This document shows positions 1 through 7,766 of a DNA stretch of 16,320 nt, in pieces (within the stretch, counting starts at the first letter, position 1; every line of letters starts with the position of its first letter). The DNA lies in assembly GCA_902388495.1 (NCBI GenBank), contig CABMPP010000050.1, positions 1-16,320 of the forward strand, given 5' to 3'. The notes beneath the pieces were generated by a model. That model made no database searches and was not told the origin of the DNA. It worked only from the letters and a program-made list of their open reading frames with translations. The DNA comes from an uncultured Bacteroides sp. (GTDB lineage Bacteria; Bacteroidota; Bacteroidia; Bacteroidales; Bacteroidaceae). Position numbers and translations under genes: made by a program.

Positions 1-10
1 CGCATTATTA

Positions 11-150
11 CCCAGGGCGTTGCCCTGGGCTAATAGATAAAAGCCTTTCAGGCTTTGCTGCACTAAGTAGATGAAAGCCCTTCATGCTTTGCTGCGCAAG
101 TAATCCGAATGGAAACCTTGCTGGGGCGCTCCGCCCCTAAATTATCATTT
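11..150 (+). repeat. Palindromic interspersed repeat, left copy
   Basis: This is a multi-hairpin element. An 8-bp-arm palindrome (CCCAGGGC-gtt-GCCCTGGG, 11-29) is followed by two copies of a 33-34 bp unit (34-67 and 68-100), each with an AAAGCC...GGCTTT-like hairpin. Then come a 27-bp conserved block (96-122) and a terminal hairpin GGGGCG-ctc-CGCCCC (123-137). The same element occurs inverted at the right end of the window (16201-16306), with 21-bp and 27-bp identical blocks. The right copy has only one 34-bp unit. The terminal hairpin has different stem bases there (CCAGCG/CGCTGG) but still pairs fully. No ORF is involved. It resembles REP-type palindromic repeats; I cannot name the family. 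The pairing between the two copies is directly visible. Confidence 0.85.
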
Positions 151-157
151 ATCCCCG

Positions 158-165
158 CAAAGATA
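158..165 (-). promoter_or_regulatory. Possible leftward promoter (-7 box TATCTTTG)
   Basis: The minus strand reads TATCTTTG, an exact match to the Bacteroides -7 consensus TAnnTTTG. Transcription would run left through the palindromic repeat and out of the window, presumably toward a gene not included here. No convincing -33 TTTG lies at the expected distance, so this rests on the -7 box alone. Confidence 0.35.
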
Positions 166-278
166 CTTCTTCCCTCGTAATTAACTACAGAAAAAAGGCA
201 AAAAGAGTGCTTCAGGCTGTCGATTTGCAGGAGTTTCCCTAATTAATGTTAACACATCAAACATTTCCCGAGTGTTAA

Positions 279-310
279 TTTGGCGCAATCGAAATAAATT
301 CACACTTTTG
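279..310 (+). promoter_or_regulatory. Possible promoter upstream of a short transcript
   Basis: TTTG at 279-282 is separated by 20 bp from CACTTTTG at 303-310, one mismatch from TAnnTTTG. An inverted repeat (TTAACAC 249-255, GTGTTAA 272-278) sits immediately upstream of the -33 element and could be an operator. Transcription would start near 317 and meet the terminator at 366-393. Confidence 0.35.
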
Positions 311-316
311 TGGAAT

Positions 317-393
317 GAAAGAAACATTAGATTTTTTCATAGTTAAGGTTTAGGTTAAAAAAATTAAGGGGAGCTGTGAAGCTGCCCTTTTTT
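317..393 (+). ncRNA. Candidate short RNA or terminated leader, about 75 nt
   Basis: This stretch lies between a promoter-like pair (279-310) and a strong intrinsic terminator (366-393), with no ORF in it. It could be a small RNA, or an attenuated leader of the gene at 459 if read-through occurs. The downstream gene has its own promoter-like pair at 406-438, which favours an independent short transcript. This is inference from flanking signals; I recognise no RNA family. Confidence 0.25.
366..393 (+). terminator. Rho-independent terminator
   Basis: The stem AAGGG-g-AGCT, loop GTGA, and AGCT-g-CCCTT are followed by a run of T (388-393). One G-G mismatch interrupts an otherwise complete 9-bp stem. 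There is no coding gene directly upstream on this strand within the window, so it must end either a short RNA or a transcript from further left. Confidence 0.7.
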
Positions 394-405
394 ATTACCT
401 ATTTA

Positions 406-438
406 TTTGGCTATAATCAGATTAAATAGCTACCTTTG
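406..438 (+). promoter_or_regulatory. Promoter of the 459-899 gene
   Basis: A -33 TTTG (406-409) and a -7 box TACCTTTG (431-438), an exact TAnnTTTG match, are 21 bp apart. The inferred start site near 445 leaves a leader of only about 14 A-rich bases before the ATG at 459. It may also drive the CoA-transferase gene, for which I see no separate promoter. Confidence 0.6.
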
Positions 439-458
439 GCGGTGAAAATAAAAACGAT

Positions 459-899
459 ATGGAAGATACCTTCAAGTTTCTACTCGTCGCAGCAGTTATT
501 GTAATCGGACTTATCAAGCAGTTTAAGAAAAGTGCCAAAGAAAGTACTGATAGCAAACCTGCTATGCCCCACCCTACCGCAGAAAACCCACTACCCGAAT
601 ATTGGGGAGGAGATACTTACGGAGGATATATCCCCGAAGGTCCCAAGCCTGAAGCCGCCGCCGCACCGCTCGGAAAAGAAAAAACAGTGGCACAGCACAA
701 AGCCACTCAGGCCAAAAAAGACCGCTCCATCCATACTGCCACATCTTCTTACCAAAATACTACCTCTTCAAAATCCAAAGATTCCCCTCCGCCATCCGGA
801 CTGCAGGAATCCGAAGAGCCGTCTGAATTCAGCATTCGCTCGGCAGAAGAAGCACGACGTGCTATCATCTGGTCGGAAATACTTCAACGGAAATATTAA
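459..899 (+). CDS. Membrane-anchored hypothetical protein, 146 aa
   Basis: I do not recognise a named function. Residues 5-22 form one hydrophobic helix right at the N-terminus with no lipobox or clear cleavage site, followed by lysines (positive-inside suggests a cytoplasmic body). Residues 30-120 are low-complexity, rich in Pro, Ser, Thr and Lys, and probably disordered. The last 25 residues (SIRSAEEARRAIIWSEILQR and the final KY) look like a folded helix and are the part most likely to be conserved. The start fits an exact Bacteroides promoter 20 bp upstream. The CoA-transferase gene follows after 117 bp without a terminator, so the two may be co-transcribed. A scaffold or tether role is possible but unsupported. 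Base composition is like its neighbours. Confidence 0.75.
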   Translation: MEDTFKFLLVAAVIVIGLIKQFKKSAKESTDSKPAMPHPTAENPLPEYWGGDTYGGYIPEGPKPEAAAAPLGKEKTVAQHKATQAKKDRSIHTATSSYQNTTSSKSKDSPPPSGLQESEEPSEFSIRSAEEARRAIIWSEILQRKY

Positions 900-1016
900 G
901 GCCAAGAAACAGAACCCAAGAACCGGGCATCGGGAAACCGAAGAATCGGAGCACCGAAAAGCGAAAGAACCGGGAAATAACTTCAGAATCTTTACACGAA
1001 AAATAACTATAATATT

Positions 1017-2513
1017 ATGGCATTGAATTACATTTCGGCAGCAGAAGCTGCGAGCCTTATCAAACATGGCTACAACATCGGCTTGAGCGGATTTACTCCC
1101 GCAGGAACAGCCAAAGCCGTTACGGCTGAATTAGCAAAAATCGCGGAAGCAGAACATGCAAAAGGAAACCCGTTCCAGATAGGTATCTTCACCGGTGCCT
1201 CTACCGGCGACTCTTGCGACGGCATCCTTTCACGCGCCAAAGCCATCCGTTACCGTGCTCCTTACACAACCAACGCCGACTTCCGCAAGGCAGTGAATAA
1301 CGGCGAAATAGCTTACAACGACATCCATTTGTCTCAAATGGCACAGGAAGTACGCTACGGCTTCATGGGAAAAGTAAACGTGGCCATCATCGAGGCTTGC
1401 GAAGTAACTCCCGACGGTAAAATCTACCTCACGGCAGCCGGCGGTATCGCCCCCACCGTTTGCCGCCTGGCCGACCAGATCATCGTGGAACTGAACGCTG
1501 CCCACAGCAAGAACGCCATGGGTCTGCACGACGTTTACGAACCGCTGGACCCGCCTTATCGTCGCGAAATCCCCATTTACAAGCCGAGCGACCGCATCGG
1601 ACAACCTTACATCCAGGTAGATCCGAAGAAGATTGTAGGCGTAGTAGAGACCAACTGGCCCGACGAAGCCCGCTCCTTTGCCGCCGCCGACCCGTTGACC
1701 GACAAGATCGGACAGAACGTAGCCGACTTCCTGGCTGCCGACATGAAACGTGGCATCATCCCTTCTACCTTCCTGCCTCTGCAATCCGGTGTAGGAAACA
1801 TTGCCAACGCCGTGCTGGGCGCACTGGGACGCGACAAGACCATCCCTGCCTTCGAAATGTACACCGAAGTTATTCAGAACTCCGTTATCAGCCTCATCCG
1901 CGACGGCCGCGTGAAGTTCGGCAGTGCTTGTTCACTGACCGTAACAAACGACTGTCTGGAAGGCATTTACAATGATATGGACTTCTTCCGCGACAAGTTG
2001 GTACTCCGCCCGTCGGAAATCTCCAACAGTCCCGAAGTAGTACGCCGCCTGGGTATCATCTCCATCAATACCGCCATCGAGGCCGATATTTATGGTAACG
2101 TGAACTCCACCCACATCAGCGGTACGAAGATGATGAACGGTATCGGTGGATCCGGCGACTTCACGCGCAATGCTTACATCTCTATCTTCACTTGCCCGTC
2201 CGTGGCCAAGGAAGGCAAGATCAGCGCCATTGTGCCGATGGTTTCGCACATGGACCACACCGAACACGACGTCAACATCATCATCACCGAGCAAGGTGTT
2301 GCCGACCTCCGCGGCAAGAGCCCGAAGGAACGCGCACAAGCCATCATCGAGAACTGCGCTCACCCGGATTACAAGAATCTCCTCTGGGATTACCTGAAAC
2401 TGACCGACGGCAAATCTCAAACTCCTCACGCTCTGCGCGCCGCACTGGGCATGCATGCCGAACTGGCCAAAAGCGGGGATATGAAGAATGTAGACTGGGC
2501 ACAGTACAAATAA
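1017..2513 (+). CDS. Acetyl-CoA hydrolase/transferase family protein (succinyl-CoA:acetate CoA-transferase type)
   Basis: This is a 498-residue cytoplasmic class I CoA-transferase, the full usual length for the family. The N-terminal CoA-transferase half starts at residue 1 with the typical GLSGFTPAGTAK stretch. The C-terminal half contains FEMYTEV (residues 279-285), where the Glu of TEV (about E284) matches the catalytic glutamate that forms the glutamyl-CoA thioester. The glycine motif GIGGSGDF is at 375-382. Relatives interconvert succinyl-CoA with acetate or propionate (AarC, ScpC, Cat1) and serve acetate/propionate formation in the Bacteroides succinate pathway. The exact acyl preference cannot be read from the sequence. 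The start is the first ATG after an AT-rich leader. It follows the small membrane protein gene and ends before a shared terminator. Confidence 0.93.
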   Translation: MALNYISAAEAASLIKHGYNIGLSGFTPAGTAKAVTAELAKIAEAEHAKGNPFQIGIFTGASTGDSCDGILSRAKAIRYRAPYTTNADFRKAVNNGEIAYNDIHLSQMAQEVRYGFMGKVNVAIIEACEVTPDGKIYLTAAGGIAPTVCRLADQIIVELNAAHSKNAMGLHDVYEPLDPPYRREIPIYKPSDRIGQPYIQVDPKKIVGVVETNWPDEARSFAAADPLTDKIGQNVADFLAADMKRGIIPSTFLPLQSGVGNIANAVLGALGRDKTIPAFEMYTEVIQNSVISLIRDGRVKFGSACSLTVTNDCLEGIYNDMDFFRDKLVLRPSEISNSPEVVRRLGIISINTAIEADIYGNVNSTHISGTKMMNGIGGSGDFTRNAYISIFTCPSVAKEGKISAIVPMVSHMDHTEHDVNIIITEQGVADLRGKSPKERAQAIIENCAHPDYKNLLWDYLKLTDGKSQTPHALRAALGMHAELAKSGDMKNVDWAQYK

Positions 2514-2560
2514 ATATGCTTCATAAAATCAGCTAATATAGCTGCACAAAAGATTATCAC

Positions 2561-2603
2561 AAAAAAGCGGGCTGCCCTGGAATCACTTCCCGGACAGCCC
2601 TTT
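2561..2603. terminator. Bidirectional terminator between convergent genes
   Basis: A long stem (GGGCTG...CAGCCC, with inner CC/GG and GGAA/TTCC pairing, loop TCAC, two internal mismatches; 2569-2600) is flanked by six A on the left and three T on the right. On the minus strand it becomes a hairpin followed by TTTTTT, so it is stronger for the efflux operon than for the CoA-transferase gene. It lies between two convergent stop codons (2513 and 2654). Confidence 0.8.
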
Positions 2604-2653
2604 CTTCATCCGAAAGTGAAGATGAAGATACAGAGAAAGTACGGCACTGTTGC

Positions 2654-4039
2654 TTATTCCTGACCGCCTCCCAGCGCCTGGTAAAGGCTGATCATACTTT
2701 GAATCTCCGCGAAGCGGTTGGCCGTTTGCGAGAGTTGGGCACTGAGTAAGGTCTGGCGGGCAGTGAGCACTTCCAGATAGGTAGTGTTTCCGTGCTCCAT
2801 CAACAGAGAAGTGCTGTGCAGTGCCGTTTGCAGAGAGGCAACCTGCTTATCCAATAGAATAGTTTTTTCTTTGCTCGTCTGCCAGGCAGTCAAGGCATCG
2901 TTCACCTCGCTGCCGGCATTCAGCAATGCCTGCTGAAATCCAAGGGCAGCTTCTTCCTGCTGTGCACGGGCAATGCGATATTGCGCAATGACCTGTCCGC
3001 GGGCAAACAGCGGTTGCGTGAGCGAACCTACTGCCGAAGCCACAAACTTACCCGGATTGACGATCATCACTCCAGCCGAATTCGTCCAACCTGCACTTCC
3101 GCTCAACGTGATGGAGGGATAGAAGGCAGAACGTGCCGCGTTCGTTCCATAGAAAGCCGATTCCAACGAACGTTCCGCCATGCGGACATCGGGACGGCGG
3201 GCAAGCATCTGCACCGGAATGCCTACTGCAAAGTCTTCGGGGAACTGCTGGTCGGACAGGCTACCCCGTTCGTAGCTGCGGGGCGTCTCTGCCAGCAGCA
3301 GGGCGAGGCTGTTCTCCACCTGGTTGATCTGCTGCTTCAGGTCGAGGACGGAAGCCTGCACCTGATAGTAGGTGGCTTCCATCTGCGACACTGCCGATTC
3401 GTTGGACATGCCTGCATTCATCAGGGCGCGGGTGGAAGATACGATTTCCCTCCACGACTCTTCCGTCTGCTGCGAGATGGCAAGCTGCTCATCGAGCATC
3501 AGCAGGGTATAGTAAGTATTTGCTATCCCGGCTATGAGCTGGGTATGCACGGCCTGCCGGTAGTCCTGGCTTTGGGCATAAAGTGCCTTTGCCTGCTTCT
3601 TGGCGTTGCGCATCCGGCCGAAGACGTCGAGTTCCCAGCTGGCAGCTACCGGCAACGAATAAGTCTGCGTAGCCCGGTGGTTGTCGAAACTGCTCACCGT
3701 ACCCTGCGGCGCAAGGGCAAAGGAGGGCAGAAAGGCAAGCTTGGCGGATAGCAGAGCGGCTTCGGCCTCTTCTACGCGGAGCTGTGCCGACTGATAGTCG
3801 GTGTTGTTCTGCAAGCCCTGCTCGATGAGTGCCTGCAACTGCGGGTCGGTGAAGAGCTCGCGCCAGTCCAGTCCGCCCAGGCCCAGGCTGTCGTCGGCCG
3901 AAGACTGACTGAGGGCGTCCGTCACTTCCGCTCCATACAGGTTGTCGGGAACTTCCGTGGCGGGTTTGTATTTGGTATATATGCCGCAGCTGCTCATCAG
4001 CAGGCCGAGGGCGGCGAGTGTAATTATATGCTTCTTCAT
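2654..4039 (-). CDS. TolC/OprM-type outer-membrane efflux lipoprotein
   Basis: This 461-residue protein is the outer-membrane channel of a tripartite RND pump (NodT/OprM family). The signal peptide ends in the lipobox MSSC with the lipidated Cys at residue 18, followed by Gly and no acidic surface-export motif, so an inward-facing lipid anchor is likely. Two long alpha-helical OEP repeats follow: residues about 60-250 (YQSAQLRVEEAEAALLSAKL in the first helix) and 260-460 (RRPDVRMAERSLESA typical of the second). The C-terminus is rich in Gln and Ala coiled-coil heptads. Length is normal for the family. The start ATG overlaps the stop of a 40-codon gene (ATGA), indicating translational coupling. 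It is the last gene of the pump operon and ends about 50 bp before a strong terminator. B. fragilis BmeC proteins are equivalents. Confidence 0.93.
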   Translation of the reverse strand: MKKHIITLAALGLLMSSCGIYTKYKPATEVPDNLYGAEVTDALSQSSADDSLGLGGLDWRELFTDPQLQALIEQGLQNNTDYQSAQLRVEEAEAALLSAKLAFLPSFALAPQGTVSSFDNHRATQTYSLPVAASWELDVFGRMRNAKKQAKALYAQSQDYRQAVHTQLIAGIANTYYTLLMLDEQLAISQQTEESWREIVSSTRALMNAGMSNESAVSQMEATYYQVQASVLDLKQQINQVENSLALLLAETPRSYERGSLSDQQFPEDFAVGIPVQMLARRPDVRMAERSLESAFYGTNAARSAFYPSITLSGSAGWTNSAGVMIVNPGKFVASAVGSLTQPLFARGQVIAQYRIARAQQEEAALGFQQALLNAGSEVNDALTAWQTSKEKTILLDKQVASLQTALHSTSLLMEHGNTTYLEVLTARQTLLSAQLSQTANRFAEIQSMISLYQALGGGQE

Positions 4040-4158
4040 ACTTCAATGTCTTTAGCATGTTTCTTGACGTTCATCTTATCTATAAAGTATATCAGCAGGA
4101 GGGCAATGCCGAAGGCGATTGCCTGCTCCAACCAGAATTCGGTTTCGTAATACATCAT
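4036..4158 (-). CDS. Small membrane protein (40 aa) in the efflux operon
   Basis: I do not recognise this gene. It starts with two consecutive ATG codons (4158-4153). The N-terminus is acidic and aromatic (MMYYETEFWLEQ), then one hydrophobic helix AIAFGIALLLIYFI (residues 13-26), then a Lys-rich tail (DKMNVKKHAKDIEV). The positive-inside rule puts the tail in the cytoplasm. Its TGA overlaps the ATG of the channel gene by four bases (ATGA), as in translationally coupled genes, and it uses common codons of its neighbours. Placed in an RND operon, it could be a pump accessory like AcrZ (49 aa, binds AcrB in E. coli), or simply a coupling leader peptide. I see no sequence similarity to AcrZ beyond topology. 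Reality as a gene is likely; function is inference. Confidence 0.72.
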   Translation of the reverse strand: MMYYETEFWLEQAIAFGIALLLIYFIDKMNVKKHAKDIEV

Positions 4159-4195
4159 AATTCTCTTAGTTTAGTGTTCGGTATAAGAGCGGCTC

Positions 4196-4520
4196 ACCCT
4201 TCGGGGGGGCCCGAAGCCTTGAAACGGCGGCGATTCACCCTTCGGGGGGCCCCGAAACCTTGAAACGGCGGCGGTTCACCCTTCGGGGGGCCCCGAAACC
4301 TCGAAACGGCGGCGGTTCACACCTTCGGGGGCCCCGAAACCTCGAAACGGCGGCGGTTCGCACCTTCGGGAGGCCCCGAAACCATGAAACGGCTGCGTTT
4401 CGTTCCTCCGGGGGAGCCCGAAACCTTGAAACGGCTGCGTTTCGTACTTTCGGGGGGCCCCGAAGCCTCTCCAGCCTCAATCAGCATCTTTTCGGGGAGC
4501 CCCGAAGCCTCGAAAGGCCT
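4196..4520 (-). repeat. 41/42-bp tandem repeat array with paired hairpins
   Basis: Six complete units (4196-4236, 4237-4277, 4278-4318, 4319-4359 at 41 bp; 4360-4401, 4402-4443 at 42 bp) are followed by two decayed partial units (from 4444 and from about 4488). Each unit holds a G/C hairpin of the type TTCGGGG-gg-CCCCGAA. Full units have a second hairpin GAAACG-N4-CGTTTC, perfect in units 5 and 6 and with one mismatch in units 1-4. The G run at the loop varies from unit to unit. The array fills most of the 415-bp gap between the pump gene and the small membrane gene and would be transcribed as part of the operon. The unit length is not a multiple of three and there are no unique spacers, so it is neither coding nor CRISPR. 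Confidence 0.9.
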
Positions 4521-4573
4521 TGGGAGGGGCTGCTCTTATTCGAACTTATATTCGTTTACTGTCTGAAGCTCGA

Positions 4574-7500
4574 TCAATCTTTTCCTTTCTCCGCTGCACT
4601 GCGTTCCTTTTCCAGCAACACCTGTGCATCGGCTTCCTGTTCTTCGGGCTTGCGGATCTTCTCCTGCAAGAACTCGAAGATGATGTAGAATACCGGAACT
4701 ACGAAGAGCAGTGCCAGCGTTCCGACAGCCATACCGCCTACTACACCCGTACCGAGCGAACTGTTACCATTGGCACCTGCACCGGTAGAGAACATCAGCG
4801 GAAGCATACCGAAGATCATCGTAAGCACCGTCATCAAGATAGGACGCAGACGAACCTGGGCAGCCGAATAAGCCGACTCTACAATACCCATGCCCTTGCG
4901 CCGGCGCTCTATGGCGTACTCCGTAATCAGGATGGCCGTCTTTGCCAGCAATCCGATCAGCATAATCACACCCGTCTGCAGGTAGATGTTGTTCTCCAAA
5001 CCCAGCACCTTGGCAAACAGGAAGCTGCCCATCAGTCCGAACGGGATGGAAAGGATAACGGCAAACGGTACCAGGAAGCTCTCGTAGAGGCATGCCAGAA
5101 TCAGATAAATAAGCAAGATACACACTCCGTAGATGAAGATAGTCTTCGCTCCACCCAAACTGGCCTCTTCACGAGCCATACCGCCGTACTCAAAACCATA
5201 ACCCACGGGCAATACCTGTTCGGCTACTTCGCTGATAGCTTTCTGTACCTCACCGCTGGAATATCCGTTGGCAGGATTCACATTTGCCGTAATAGCGGAA
5301 AACAGATTGAAACGGTTGGCCGACTCCGGGCCGAGTACCTTTTTCAGCGTCACGAACTGGCTCACCGGAGCCATCTCCATACCGTTGCGTACAAACATAT
5401 TGTTCAGTGCCTGTTCGTCCAGTCGATATTCGGGCGATGCCTGCATCATGACGCGGTACACCTTACCGTACTGGTTGTAATTGGAGATATACGCACCACC
5501 GCAATAACTTCCCAGTGCATCGAGCACCGTAGCAGGCGATATACCGGCACGCTTGCACTTGGCAGCATCAATATCTACCGAAACCTGCGGGAAGTTCATG
5601 GCGTATGAGGTATAGGCCATTGCCACTTCGGGCCGCTCGTTCAGTGCACCGAGGAACTGCATCACCGACTGGTAGAACGCCGTCATGTCTCCACCCGTAC
5701 GGTCCTGCAAGTTCAGTTCGATGGAGTTACCCATACCGTAGCCCGGAATCATACCCGGCTGGAAACTGAATACCCGCGCATCCTTTATGTTGCTGAACTG
5801 TGCATTGAGCCGTGCCACTACGGCATCGGACGAATGCTCGCTTCCTTTACGGTCGTCCCAGTCCTTCAGACGGATGACGATGGTACCGTAGGAAGTACCC
5901 TGCCCCGATACCAAACCGTATCCGGCTACACGGGAATAGTGCTCTATCTCGGGAGTATCCTTCAGGATATCCTCCAGTTTATCTATAACCTTTGTTGTCT
6001 CTTGCAGCGTGCTGCCCGGTGCTGTGCTCACGTCCACCATGATAACGCCCTGGTCTTCCTGCGGTACCAGTCCCGTCTTGGTAGTCGACATCAGATACAC
6101 AAGCAATGCTACCGCCAGTGCCAGTGCCGTCCATACCATCCAGCGATGGTGAATGAAGAACATTACACCTTTCTTGTACTTGCCCAGCACTGCATTGAAC
6201 GAAGCATTGTAGGCTGCACGTATCCGTCCGTTGATGCTCTTCGCACTCTTTGTCCCGTCGGACGGGCGCATCAGCATGGCGCACAAAGCGGGACACAATA
6301 CCAATGCCGAAATCATGGAGATACCCACGGCCGTAGCCATCGTGATACCGAACTGTGTATAGAAGATACCCGAAGTACCGCCCATAAACGTCACGGGGAT
6401 GAACACTGCCATAAACACGCAGGTACACGAAACGATAGCCATTGTCACATCGCCCATCGCATCCTTGGTGGCCAGATAGGGCGACTTATACCCGGCATCG
6501 AACTTGGACTGCACCGCTTCCACCACCACAATGGCATCATCCACCACCGTACCGATGGCAAGCACCAGAGCAAACAGCGTCAGGATATTGATACTGAACC
6601 CGGCAGCCACCAGGCAGGCAAACGTACCGATCAATGACACTATGATGGAGATAGAAGGAATCAGCGTACTCTTCAAGTCCTGCAAGAAGAAATATACCAC
6701 CAGGATAACCAATATAATGGCAATAATCAACGTCTCCACCACATTGTGGATAGATGCGAACAAGAAGTCGTTCGAACTCATCATATTGACGAACTCCACG
6801 CCTTCGGGCAGTGTCTTCGCCATCTCCGCCATTTCGGCAGAAATCTGTTCGTTAACGGCAGTAGCGTTGGAGCCAGCCGTCTGGAATACAACGAACATTA
6901 CGGCAGGTTTGCCGTCCATTTCACTCTCGAAGCTATAGGTCAGTGTACCCAGCTCCACATCTGCCACGTCCTTCAGCCGCAGCACGGAGCCATCCTCCTG
7001 CGAACGGATCACGGTATTCTGGAATTCTTCCACCGTCTTCAGTCGTCCGCGATACTTCATCGTGAACTGGAACACGTTCTTCGAGTTCTCACCCAGCGAA
7101 CCGGTAGGTGCTTCGATATTCTGCTCGCCCAGCACTGCCGTCACATCCGAGGGTACCAATCCGTACTGTGCCATCAGTTCCGGCTTCAGCCAGATACGCA
7201 TACTGTAGGTATCACCCATTTCCATCACATCGCCCACACCTTCGATACGCTTTATCTGCGGAATGATGTTAATGTCGAGGTAATTGGCAAGGAAGGTCTT
7301 ATCGTACCGGCCGTTGGTACAAACCAGTGAATTGATTTGCAAGAAGCTCGTCTGACGTTTCTGTGTGGTCACACCGATTCTCGTTACCTCGGCAGGGAGC
7401 AATCCCTGTGCCTTGGTCACGCGGTTCTGCACGTTCACGGCTGCCATGTCCGGGTCGGTGCCTTGCTTGAAGTACACCTGGATAATGGCCAGACCGGCGT

Positions 7501-7753
7501 TGGTGGCAGTAGAAGTGATGTACATCATGTCCTCCACACCGTTGATACTCTCTTCGAGCGGCATGATGACACTGTTCAGCACTGCCTCGGCGTCGGCACC
7601 CGTATAGCTGGTGGTGACGTATACTGTAGGAGGTGCAATGTCCGGATACTGTTCTACCGGAAGCGTGAAAAGCGAGATAAGCCCGATGACCAGAATCAGC
7701 ACGGAGATGGAGATAGCCATCACCGGCCTCTTTATAAATATGTTTCCTTTCAT
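4574..7753 (-). CDS. RND (HAE1 family) inner-membrane multidrug efflux pump, AcrB-like
   Basis: This 1059-residue proton-driven pump exports drugs or bile-type amphiphiles from the periplasm and inner membrane. The size matches AcrB (1049). TM1 is at residues about 10-31, followed by the family motif TLPVEQYPDIAPP. A large periplasmic porter domain leads to TM2-6 (about 336-490), with the proton-relay pair D405/D406 in TVVDDAIVVV (AcrB D407/D408). A second periplasmic domain and TM8-12 follow, with K938 in LLAKTAILITEYA (AcrB K940). All key charges are present, so the pump should be active. The C-terminal tail is rich in Glu and Lys. Its ATG lies 13 bp after the adaptor gene. The Bacteroides counterparts are called BmeB; the exact paralogue and substrates cannot be told. 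Confidence 0.96.
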   Translation of the reverse strand: MKGNIFIKRPVMAISISVLILVIGLISLFTLPVEQYPDIAPPTVYVTTSYTGADAEAVLNSVIMPLEESINGVEDMMYITSTATNAGLAIIQVYFKQGTDPDMAAVNVQNRVTKAQGLLPAEVTRIGVTTQKRQTSFLQINSLVCTNGRYDKTFLANYLDINIIPQIKRIEGVGDVMEMGDTYSMRIWLKPELMAQYGLVPSDVTAVLGEQNIEAPTGSLGENSKNVFQFTMKYRGRLKTVEEFQNTVIRSQEDGSVLRLKDVADVELGTLTYSFESEMDGKPAVMFVVFQTAGSNATAVNEQISAEMAEMAKTLPEGVEFVNMMSSNDFLFASIHNVVETLIIAIILVILVVYFFLQDLKSTLIPSISIIVSLIGTFACLVAAGFSINILTLFALVLAIGTVVDDAIVVVEAVQSKFDAGYKSPYLATKDAMGDVTMAIVSCTCVFMAVFIPVTFMGGTSGIFYTQFGITMATAVGISMISALVLCPALCAMLMRPSDGTKSAKSINGRIRAAYNASFNAVLGKYKKGVMFFIHHRWMVWTALALAVALLVYLMSTTKTGLVPQEDQGVIMVDVSTAPGSTLQETTKVIDKLEDILKDTPEIEHYSRVAGYGLVSGQGTSYGTIVIRLKDWDDRKGSEHSSDAVVARLNAQFSNIKDARVFSFQPGMIPGYGMGNSIELNLQDRTGGDMTAFYQSVMQFLGALNERPEVAMAYTSYAMNFPQVSVDIDAAKCKRAGISPATVLDALGSYCGGAYISNYNQYGKVYRVMMQASPEYRLDEQALNNMFVRNGMEMAPVSQFVTLKKVLGPESANRFNLFSAITANVNPANGYSSGEVQKAISEVAEQVLPVGYGFEYGGMAREEASLGGAKTIFIYGVCILLIYLILACLYESFLVPFAVILSIPFGLMGSFLFAKVLGLENNIYLQTGVIMLIGLLAKTAILITEYAIERRRKGMGIVESAYSAAQVRLRPILMTVLTMIFGMLPLMFSTGAGANGNSSLGTGVVGGMAVGTLALLFVVPVFYIIFEFLQEKIRKPEEQEADAQVLLEKERSAAEKGKD

Positions 7754-7766
7754 AATCGTCTATACT

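Noticed and set aside
4057..4263. Plus-strand ORF of 68 codons over the small membrane gene
   Set aside because: It is the antisense of the 40-residue coding frame and runs into the tandem array. The minus-strand frame has coupling to the channel gene and a sensible membrane helix.
4235..4480. Arg/Pro-rich ORFs through the tandem array on both strands (also 4260-4688 +)
   Set aside because: They arise because the repeat lacks stops. The period is not a multiple of three, so the peptide is not a true repeat protein, and none has a plausible start context.
4196..4520. CRISPR array
   Set aside because: Units are directly adjacent and alike over their full 41-42 bp with no unique spacers, and no cas gene is present.
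4520..5608. Long plus-strand ORF of 362 codons opposite the pump gene
   Set aside because: It is antisense to an intact AcrB-type gene with all conserved motifs. Its His/Gln/Arg-rich composition is typical of a shadow frame.
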